Of a stretch of 64,000 nt of DNA, positions 48,911 through 58,401 are shown piece by piece (the stretch's first letter is position 1; every line of letters starts with the position of its first letter). The stretch is taken from positions 13,268,001 to 13,332,000 of the forward strand of contig NC_088681.1 of assembly GCF_950023065.1 (NCBI RefSeq), given 5' to 3'. The notes beneath the pieces are model-generated. The model searched no databases, had not been told where the DNA came from, and worked only from the letters and a program-made list of their open reading frames with translations. Both the position numbers and the translations under genes were made by a program. This stretch comes from Planococcus citri. Taxonomy: Eukaryota; Arthropoda; Insecta; Hemiptera; Pseudococcidae.

Positions 48911-51400
48911 TCCGGCATAATATGACAATATGAGTAATTGCGCCCCCCCCCCCGCCGATCCTCCGGGACAACTTTTTTCTTAAAGGGAACATCCTTAGGA
49001 ACATTTTAAAGCACACTTGCCAAAAAAAAAGTTGGCCTTACTTACAAAATGGCGGCCATTTTGATTGACAGGTCAGCCGAAATCGCAGATTTTGCATTTT
49101 AACATAGGACTTGCACGAACTTTTTCAAACTTTACAAAGTTAGATCGAAAGATCATACAAAAATTTATCACTTGTCAAAATTTCAAGTGCTAAAGTGCGT
49201 TTTTCGATTTTTGGTGAATTTTTAAAAAACCGAATTTAGGCTAAAATTGAGGGGAAAAAATCAAAATTTTACCAAATTGACCGAGAAAGCTGAACTTTGG
49301 GATATACCCTATATTCGACATGCCAAATCGATTGGAAACTGTTTCAACCCGTTTTGAGCAGTTCTGGAGCCTCCAGCAGATTTTTGAAACTCGAAATTCC
49401 CACAAAATTCCATCAAATTGAAGTTGTAAAGCTAAAATTTATTCTAAAAACTAATTTCAATACGCTACGAAGTACTGCAGGTGAATTTTAAGTCGTTTTT
49501 GGATCCTCCAGCGACTTTTTGAAAATTCCTGAAGCCTCCAGCAGATTTTTGAAACTTTGAATTTTCACAAAATTTCATCGAATGGAGATGGAAAGCTGAA
49601 ATTTAATTTACTCTACACTCTATTTTAACACCCTCTGAAAACGACTTCCGGTGGATTTCAAGTCATTTTAAAGCCTCCAACGACTTTTTTGAAAATTACT
49701 GGAGCCTCCAGTAGATTTTTGAAACTTGAAATGGAGATGGAAAGCTGAAATTTACTCTACACTCCAATTTTAACACCCTCTGAAGACGATTTCAGGGGGT
49801 TTCAAGTCATTTTAGAACCTCCAACGACTTTTTTGAAAATTACTGGAGCCTCCAGTAGATTTTTGAAACTTGAAATGGAGATGGAAAGCTGAAATTTACT
49901 CTACACTCTAATTTTAACACCCTCTGAAGACGACTTCAGGGGATTTCAAGTCATTTTAGGGCCTCCAACGACTTTTTTGAAAATTACTGGAGCCTCCAGT
50001 AGATTTTTGAAACTTGAAATGGAGATGGAAAGCTGAAATTTACTCTACACTCTAATTTTAACACCCTCTGAAAACGACTTCTGGTGGATTTCAAATCATT
50101 TTAGAGCCTCCAACGACTTTTTTGAAAATTACTGGAGCCTCCAGTAGATTTTTGAAACTTGAAATGGAGATGGAAAGCTGAAATTTACTCTACACTCCAA
50201 TTTTAACACCCTCTGAAGACGACTTCAGGGGGTTCCCAAGTCATTTTTGGGCCTCCAGCGCATTTTATGAAAATTACTGGAGCCTCCAGTAGATTTTTGA
50301 AACTTGAAATTTCCCCAAAATTTCATCAAACTAAGATGGAGAGTCGAAATTCATTCTGCAAACTAATTTTAATACGCTACGAAGTTGACTGCTGGTGAAT
50401 TTCAAGTCGTTTTGGTTTTGGAGCCTCCAGCAACTTTTTGAAAGGTTGTATGACGTTTTTTTTGAAAAATTGAAATTTCCTAAAAGTAGCTGGAAACTTC
50501 AAAATCATTTGAAACCACCATGTAGTCTGCGAAGTAAATTTCAGCTAGCCAAAACTCCATTTGATAAATTAATGTTGCGGGAATTTCAAGTTTCAAAAAT
50601 CTACTGGAGGCTCCAGTAATTTTCAAAGAAGTCGCTGGAGGCTCTAAAATAACTTGAACCGACCTGGAGTCGTCTTCAGAGGGTGTTAAAATTGGAGTGT
50701 AGAGTAAATTTCAGCTTTCCATCTTCGTTTGATGAAATTTTGTGAAAATTTAAAGTTTGAAAAATCTGCTGGAGGCTTCAGGAATTTTCAAAAAGTTGGC
50801 GGAGGATCCAAAAACGACTTAAAATTCACCTGCAGTACTTCGTAGCGTATTGAAATTAGTTTTTAGAATAAATTTTAGCTTTACAACTCCAATTCGATGG
50901 AATTTTGTGGGAATTTCGAGTTTCAAAAATCTGCTGGAGGCTCCAGAACTGCTCAAAACGGGTTGAAACCGTTTCCAATCGATTTGGCATGCCGAAAATA
51001 GGGTATATCCCAAATTTCAGCTTTCTCGGTCAATTTGGTAAAATTTTGATTTTTTTCCCTCAACTTTGGCCTAAATTCGATTTTCAAAAATTCACCAAAA
51101 ATCGAAAAACGCACTTTAGCACTTGAAATTGTGACAGGTGATGAATTTTTGCATGATCTTTCGATCTACCTTTGTAAAGTTTGAAAAAGTTCGTGCAAGT
51201 CCTATGTTAAAATGCAAAATCTGCGATTTCGGCTGACCTGTCAATAAAAATGGCCGCCATTTTGTAAGTAATGCCAACTTTTTTTTTTTTTTGGCAAGTT
51301 TGCTTTAAAATGTTCCTAAGGATGTTCCCTTTAAGAAAAAAGTTGTCCCGGAGGATCGGGGGGGGGGGGGGTGCAATTACTCCTATTGTCATATGCCGGA
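48911..51400. mobile_element. Large fold-back element (2.5 kb)
   Basis: The ends are inverted: TCCGGCATAATATGACAATA at the left and TATTGTCATATGCCGGA at the right. Inverted homology then runs far inward: G/C run, 'gatcctccgggacaactttttt', 'ttgccaaaaaaaaagttgg', 'aaaatggcggccattttgattgacaggtcagccgaaatc', and on to about 49660 against 50650. The loop holds the 144-bp tandem array. No transposase frame is present. The two G/C runs pair in the hairpin. A target duplication could not be fixed. Confidence 0.8.
49698..50420 (+). repeat. Tandem array, 144-145-bp unit, five copies
   Basis: ACTGGAGCCTCCAGTAGATT starts at 49698, 49842, 49986, 50131 and 50276: spacing 144, 144, 145, 145. Each unit continues with 'gaaacttgaaatggagatggaaagctgaaatttactctacact' and 'ttttaacaccctctgaagacgacttcaggg'. 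The core CTGGAGnCTCCAG is the same as in intron 5 of the Cache/EGF gene, in complementary orientation. Inverted single units continue to about 50960. Confidence 0.85.
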
Positions 51401-51615
51401 CAATATAGATTTACTCTCACTGTTGCAATTAACGATCATTGATGATAAATTCAAGCTTCGAAACAGGCGACAATCAGTAATCACTGGTAACAACCTTACG
51501 AGACGATTTGAACGAATTATCCGGATACATAAATCTCACTGTTGCAATAATTAACAATCATCGATGATAAATTCAAGCTTCGAAGCAGGCGATAATCATG
51601 GTAATCACTGGTAAC
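51401..51615 (+). repeat. Direct repeat copies B and C
   Basis: Copy B (51401-51530) and the shorter copy C (about 51536-51615) repeat the sequence found downstream of SAM gene 1 at 48598-48732. They lie next to the 3' end of SAM gene 2 but in the opposite orientation to it. Confidence 0.75.
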
Positions 51616-51619
51616 AACC

Positions 51620-52423
51620 CTACGAAAAATAGAAGCGATTAATGCACAAAATATGTAGTATCAATTTTAAAGGAATAAAAACACTAACTGGCACTGATTC
51701 AGATAGTGACTGTTCCGTTGAGCTGATTCTAGCGCACAACTCCCGGTCATACGATTTTCTCTTAGCTTCATTTAACTCACGAATATACTGGCGTAATCGT
51801 ACTATGTCTCCTACACGTTTCATGCCGATCAATTTAAAATCTTTATAAACAAGTTTGAAAATCTGGAAATATCTGATACGTTGTTCTACAAACATCGCCG
51901 CGTACTCTTCAGTACAGTCATCGCCGATTCCGGCATCTCGCATGAATTGGCTCCAGTATTCTAATGGAAAAAAAAATTTACTTGAAATGAAAAGCTTCCA
52001 AAAGCTTATAATACCGTACAAAAGTAACTTACCCTGGGATTTCATGTTCGCATCAACACTCACTGGCACTGATTCGGATGGTGACAGGTCCGTTGAGCTG
52101 ATTCTAGCACACAACTCCCGAGTATACGATATTCTCCTAGCTTCATTTAAATCACGAATAATATACTGGCGTAATCGTACTATGTCTCCCACACGTTTCA
52201 TGCCGATCAATTTAAAATCTGTATAAACAAGTTTGAAAATCTGGAAATATCTGATACGTTGTTCTACAAACATCGCCGCGTATTCTTCGATACAGTCATC
52301 GCCGATTCCGGCATCTCGCATCAATTGGCTCCAGTATTCTAATGGAAAAAAAAATTACTTGGAATGAAAAGCTTCCAACAGCTTATATATACCCTACAAA
52401 AGTAACTTACCCTGGGATCTCAT
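51620..52423 (-). CDS. Double SAM domain protein, C19orf47 type (gene 2), 219 aa
   Basis: Exons: 52423-52411 (ATGAGATCCCAGG), 52338-52033 and 51960-51620. Two near-identical SAM units are encoded: EYWSQLMRDAGIGDDCIEEY / AAMFVEQRIRYFQIF / KRVGDIVRLRQYI, and the same again with SQFM and CTEEY. Between them is NMKSQG followed by a donor, which is the 13-nt first exon (ATGAAATCCCAGG) of a former second gene now read in frame. Thus a tandem gene duplication has been fused, or two overlapping genes exist that each use their own ATG. Intron positions are the same as in SAM gene 1. The last 20 or so residues (FIPLKLILHILCINRFYFS region) lack a counterpart in unit 1 and may be read-through of a lost splice site. 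Function unknown; SAM units often oligomerise. Confidence 0.75.
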
Positions 52424-52653
52424 GTTTATCTTGATCGAATTTGTCCTCACAAGATCGAAACTTCAAAAGGCACTCGCAGCTGGAATTCGGAAATTCGGAA
52501 TTCATGAAAAAATGTCCAGATGGGTTAATGTCCGTATTGTGATAAGTGATAACTGATAAGGTTTTTTTTTATGAGGATCCATACATTGCACCTTGTTGCT
52601 CAGTTGCGCACGCACAAAAATGTCCATGTGGTAACTAAAAAAATCTATACATA
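52424..52653 (-). promoter_or_regulatory. Upstream region of SAM gene 2
   Basis: Shares 'aaaatgtccagatgg', 'gataactgataagg', 'ttgcgcacgcac' and 'atgtccatgtggtaact' phrases with the region upstream of SAM gene 1 (47735-47875), so the duplication that made the two genes included the promoter. No TATA box is obvious. Confidence 0.5.
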
Positions 52654-53455
52654 CAGGGTGTCCGGGGAGTGGTGATACAAACTTCAGATTTGGATACATA
52701 CGACTATAGGACTAAGAAAAAACGTTAGATGAACAAGTTGCCTATCTTGAAAATTGAAGGGGCAAAATGACATTTTGATAATAAACAGATAAAATGATAA
52801 AATGAAAATTAAAATTTTGATGGTGGGAACTGGTAGTACTTTGAAAACTGAGTAAATTTTGTCCTTACAAATTTTTGCCCAACTTGAAAATTGAAGGGGC
52901 TATGACCACATTTAGAATAAAATAAGACTCGAAGAAAAAATCATTAGCGGAAATGGATTCTACATTCAAAATTGATCAAATTTTGTTCTCTTTAATTTTT
53001 TCCATAAGTCAAAATTGAAGGATCTACGCGACATTTAAAAGAAATTTCAAAAAAATTGAGCAACCCTTGAAATTTTTCATACTTTGAATGTTGCGTAGCT
53101 CCTCCAATATTTTGATCTAGGCCAAAAATTGAAGAGAACAAAATTTGATCAATTTTGAACGTACTCGTAGAATCCATTTTTGCTATTGATTTTTTCTTCG
53201 AGTCTTTTTTATGATTGTGGTCATAGCCGCTTCAATTTTCAAGTTAGGCAAAAATTTGTAAGGGCAAAATTTGCTCAGTTTTCAAAGTACTACCAGTTAC
53301 CCATCAGTTACCACCATCAAAATTTTCGTTTTATCTCTTTATTTTATTATCAAAATGTCATTTTGCCCCTTCAATTTTCAAGATAGGCAACTTGTTCACA
53401 AAACGTTTTTTCTTAGTCAATCTGAAGTTTGTACCACCACTCACCGGACACCCTA
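52654..53455. mobile_element. 802-bp full-length hairpin MITE with TA target site
   Basis: Begins CAGGGTGTCCGGGGAGTGG and ends CCACTCACCGGACACCCTA, flanked by TA on both sides (52652-52653 and 53456-53457), as for Tc1/mariner-type insertions. The arms stay complementary almost to the centre near 53060 (for example 'aatttgatcaattttgaacg' against its complement). No transposase is encoded. Confidence 0.85.
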
Positions 53456-53499
53456 TATAACAATTAACAACAGGAAACAAAATAATACATAAAATAAGA

Positions 53500-56124
53500 G
53501 TCATTCCATGTCTACTAGACCAACGTTTTTGAGTCATGTCTTTCGATTTCGCTCAATTTTTTTTTACAATATATACCCACCCAGTAAGTAAGAACCCCGC
53601 AATTAGTTTGGTCCCAGCCCCCTCAGGGGGCGCACAGTGGGCTGTGAGCACCCTCAAAACGGGCGTAATTTAAAAACTTACAATGAACCCTAAAAAAATG
53701 GTACAATGATATCCTCCCTTATGTTTTTGTGGTCGCAGAATACGAATTTGACAATATTTTTTTTGTAGAAGTTGGGGGGGGGGGGGGTGAGGGGAGCGAA
53801 AAATTCAAAATTTGACTATAATGATGTGTGATATGTCGAAATGTGTGTTTTTGAGGGTGTAGATCACGAATTTGACAATATTTTTTTCGTAGGGGTCAAT
53901 GGTGGAGGCTGAGGGGGTGAAAATGTTTAAAAATTCACAATTTGACTATCATGATGTGTGATATGTCGAAATGTATGTTTTCGAGGTTGTAGATCACGAA
54001 TTTGACAATATTTTTTTCGTAGGGGAGAATGGTGGGGGATGAAGGGGGTGAAAAATTCAAATTTTGACCATAATGATGTGTGATATATCGAATCGTATGT
54101 TTTTGAGGGTGTAGATCACGAATTAGACAATATTTTTTTCGTAGGGTTGAATAGTGGGGGTTGAAGGGTGTAAAAACGGTGAAAAATTCAAAATTTGACC
54201 ATAATTACGTGCGATATGTCAAAATGTACGTTTTCGAGGGTGTAGAAGGGGTGAAGGGTGGGGGATGAAGAATTTTCTATTGGGGAGCCGTCAAAGTCCC
54301 TGGAAGTAAAAATTTGTCACATTTTAACGAAATTCACCAAGATTTTTCACTATAATCGACTGTGGAGGTCGCGGGGGCACTTTAGGGCAAAAATGGCAAT
54401 TAACATCTTGAAATACACTATCTTAAGTATTACCAGCCACTGGAATTTCCCGTGCATCTACGTGCAAAAAATTTTTCTATTCCTATTTATGCAGCAGAGT
54501 AGGCAAAAAACGGCCACCATTGACCCCTATGAAAAAAATATTGTCAGATTCGTGATCTACACCCTCAAAAACATACATTTCGACTTATCACACATCATTT
54601 TAGTCAAATTTTGAATTTTTCGCCCCCTTCACCCCCCACCCCTACAAAAACAATATTGTCAAATTCGTATTCTGCGACCCCAAAAACATAAGGGAGCATA
54701 TCATTGTACCACTGTTTTAGAGTTCACTGTAAGTTTTTGAATTACGCCCGTTTTGAGGGTTCTCACAGCCCACTGTGGGGCGGGTGGGGGGGGGCTTCCA
54801 TTATTTTCACATTGTCTCGAGGTACTCAACTTCAGCTGCCCATTCCTCCAAAACTATGATACTTTGATCAAAACTGATTTCACAGTTTGAGAGGGCATTG
54901 CATTTAGAACTTTTTAAGCATTTTGAAATTTTTAAAAGTTGAAAGTTGAACTTTCAAATTTAAAGTTCAAATTTCAAAATAGCGCTGTAAAAGTGGGAGC
55001 TACCATTTAAAATTTTGAAAAAATTTCCATAGATGTACCTTTTGATGCTTTTTCGAAATATTTAAGTTTCGAGATGGGATCTCTCAATGGAGGAGGAGCA
55101 TCCCCACCCCCAATTTTGGGCGAAACTTTCGAAAGAAAATCTGGGGCATGTGATACATCGAATTCCATGTTTTTGGTGACGCTGAACACGCATATGACGT
55201 CAGATTTTTGATAGGACCCCATCCACGGCCCCCAGCACCTCCCCAAAGGGGGTGACACCCTCAAAAAATGGTAACATTCGTGTGACACATGAAATAGTAT
55301 GTTTTCGATATCGCTGAACACGAATATTGCCTTAGTTTTTCGAATCGACTTCACCCATGGCCCCCAGAACCTCCATCAATGGGTAAAAGTCCAAAAAAAT
55401 TATTGGGGGCCGTGGATGGGGACCAATCAAAAATCTAACGTCATTTTCGTGTTCAGCGTCACCAAAAACATACTATTCCATGTGTCACACGAATGTAACC
55501 ATTTTTTGAACTTTTACCCCCTTTGGGGAGGTGCTGGGGGCCGTGGATGGGGTCCTATCAAAAATCTGACGTCATATTCGTGTTCAGCGTCACCAAAAAC
55601 ATAGAATTCGATGTATCACATGCCCCATATTTTCTTTCGAAAGTTTCGCCCAAAATTGGGGGTGGGGATGCTCCTCCTCCATTGAGAGATTCCATCTCGA
55701 AATTTGAATATTTCGAAAAAGCATCAAAAGGTACATCTATGGAAATTTTTTCAAAATTTTAAATCGTAGCTCCCACTTACAGCGCCATTTTGAAATTTCA
55801 ACTTTCAATTTAAAAGTTCAACTTTCAACTTTGGAAAATTTCAAAATGCTTAAAAAGTTCTAAATGCAATGCCCTTTCGAACTGTGAAATCAGTTTTGAT
55901 CAAAGTATCATAGTTTTGGAGGAATAGGCCGCTGAAGTTGAGTACCTCGAGACAATGTGAAAATCATGGGAGCCCCCCCCCCCACCCGCCTCCTGGGGGG
56001 CTGGGACCAAACTAATCTCGGGGTTCTTACTTACTGGGTGATGTGTTGTAAAAAAAATTTGAGCGAAATCGAAAGACATGACTTTCAAAATCGCCCATTT
56101 TTGGTTGAGTTGACATGGAATGAC
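53500..56124. mobile_element. Composite multi-hairpin element (2.6 kb)
   Basis: Outer inverted ends are GTCATTCCATGTC (53500-53512) and GACATGGAATGAC (56112-56124). Homology continues for about 120 bp inward ('ctttcgatttcgctcaa', 'agtaagtaagaaccc', 'tttggtcccagcccc'). Inside are two further palindromes: 53630-54780, and 54830-55950, which repeats 'gcatttagaactttttaagcattttgaaat' and 'ggtgacgctgaacacg' on both arms. 53810-54250 is a tandem array of about four units near 120-125 bp ('gtgtgatatgtcgaaatgt...gggtgtagatcacgaatttgacaatatttttttcg'). G/C runs pair at several places. No protein frame is credible. Confidence 0.8.
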
Positions 56125-58401
56125 CCATAAAACAATCAAACACAATAAGAATGACACTCTAAATCAAACAGTTTAAAAAAAACAGTTTCCAATCGATTTC
56201 CTGGTTCAAAAATAGGATACAAGCCTAATTTAGTAAAATTTTGATATTTTTCAGTAGGTAAATTTTTGAGCCAAAATTTTGATTTTGCAAAATACCCCAA
56301 GAATCGAAAAATGGAATTTGGAAACTGAAATTTTGATTGGTGAAGTATTTTGGCATGTCTTTCTGATCTAGCTGTATATTTTTCAAGAACTGCGAATTGG
56401 AAATCACCTCTCCAGAGAAAGCATCCCAACCAGTACAGATTTTCTGAATCAGACAATAGGGAATCAAAAAAGCACCCTAGAAAACAACATCAACAACAAT
56501 GAACAATTTCGAGTGCTAAACTACCTACAGGTACACTTTTCAATGTTTGGAAAATTTTTAAATATTCCAACTTGATTTATTTCTTATGAACAAAAATCAA
56601 AATTCGATCAAATTGACATAATATTGAGATTGAAATTTAGTAGTAGGTACCTATTTTTGTATTTTCGGCCTCCTGATTCGATTACAGATCGTTTCGAATC
56701 ATTCTGAAGCTTACAAACGGATTTTCAAATTCTCTAGTTTTCGAAGAAAAAAAACTAAGAAAGTTGGGTGAAAATTTAATTCAGTTCTATTTTTTTAGTT
56801 GATTAGAAAGTATCGTTTTTTTGAATATTGTAATCAAAAGGTCCTGTTTTTTTGCTAAAATTGTCAAAGTCTTTGCTAAGTATTTGAGAATTTTTTTTTT
56901 TTTTTTACAAAAATTGTTAAAAAGTCTCACTTTTTTTTCAAGAATTACTCGAAGGTATCAGTATCGTCTTATTTCAGAAATTTCAAAAACGTACTTCTGT
57001 TCTCTAAAATTGTCTAAGTTTTGATTTTTGCCAAAAATCATCAAAAATTCTCAATTTGTAACAAAATTGCTAAAAATTGTCGTTTTTTTTTGCAGAAAAT
57101 TCCAAAAAGTCTAACTTTTTTTTCGAGAATTACCTACTCAAAAGTATCGCTTTCTATCAGAAATTTCAAAAACGTACCTTTTTTCCTAAAATTATATGAG
57201 TCTTACTTTCTGCAAAAAATTTTCAAAAATTCTTGCTTTTCAGCTCAAGTGCCAAAAACTGTCGTTTTTTTGCAAAAAATTCCAAAATTCTCGCTTTTTT
57301 CCAGTGATTGCCAAAAAGCTCTTCATTTTGTTGAAATTGTCAAAGTTTTGCTTTTTTCCATAAGTTGGTACATGTTTTTTTTTTACCGAAAAGTGCTAAC
57401 ATTTCATCTTTGTTTTCAAAGAAAATTGCCCCAGAAGTGAAAAAAATAAATAAAATAATAATAATAATTAATCATCGTTTGCGAACGCGCGTGAGCGAAA
57501 AAAGACAAGATTTGATTTGTATAGGTACCTACCTACCTACTATTTTGTATTTTCTACCTTCAGAGTCGATTGGTGATTGTTTCAGATCGTTCTGGAGCCT
57601 CCAGTGGATTTTCAAATTCTCCAGTTTTCGAAAAAAAAACACTGATAATAGATGAAAATGAACTAAATCGATCGACAGGATACCAAAGAGGGAATCGAGG
57701 GTATAAATCCAAGTTAACAAGAGCTGAACTTGATTTTCATCCTTCTCACGACGTTTTTCGATTTTTTCGAAAACTTATAGAAACCCAAAAATCTGCTGGA
57801 GGCTCCAAAACAGTTCGAAACCCACCACCAATTGATTCGGGAGGTCGGAAACGCAGCACAAATCCAATTTCAACCTTTCGTATCAATTTGATCAAATTTT
57901 GATCATTTTTTTCACAAGAAATAAGCCACATTTGAATTTTCAAAAATTCACCAAAAATCTAAAAATGAACATACTCGTAAGCTTGTAAAATTTTCACTGA
58001 AAGTGTATTTTGAGTTCCTCTTTTGATTCCTTTCTGTCTGGTTCAAAATTTCTTCTGCCATTTGGAATATTTACCTAAAAATGTCAAAAGACAGAATCAT
58101 TTTTTGCGTTCATTTTCTCACTCTTAATTTATTTTTAAACTTAGAACTGGCCAAGTGGCCACACTGATACCAATAACCGTAATTTTGATAAGAGAATTGA
58201 AAGATAATAAAATATCCTGTTTACCAGTTTTTTTTTTTTTACGAATGATGCGTTCAGAAATGATACTCTGACGCGATAAATTAACAGAAAAAAACAGATT
58301 ACATAACTGTAAAATTATAACGAGATATGGTATAAGCAATCTCATCACAGTTGGTTTCAATTCTATAGAAATTAGTTCGTGTTTTTCGTTGTGTTTTCAA
58401 A
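56125..58401. repeat. Repeat-rich intergenic DNA upstream of ADHFE1
   Basis: 56800-57430 carries the 'tctcgcttttttccagtgattgccaaaaag' family also found in both large introns of the Cache/EGF gene. 57590-57860 holds diverged CTGGAGCCTCCAG family copies (CTGGAGCCTCCAGTGGATTT near 57592, CTGGAGGCTCC near 57798). A CCTACCTACCTA run is near 57526. The ADHFE1 promoter should lie in the last few hundred bases before 58402; nothing distinctive was seen there. Confidence 0.6.

Noticed and set aside
55007..55762. Mirror-image 79-115-aa frames (GAPPPLRD type)
   Set aside because: They lie on the two arms of a palindrome in the composite element, so the same DNA is read on opposite strands.
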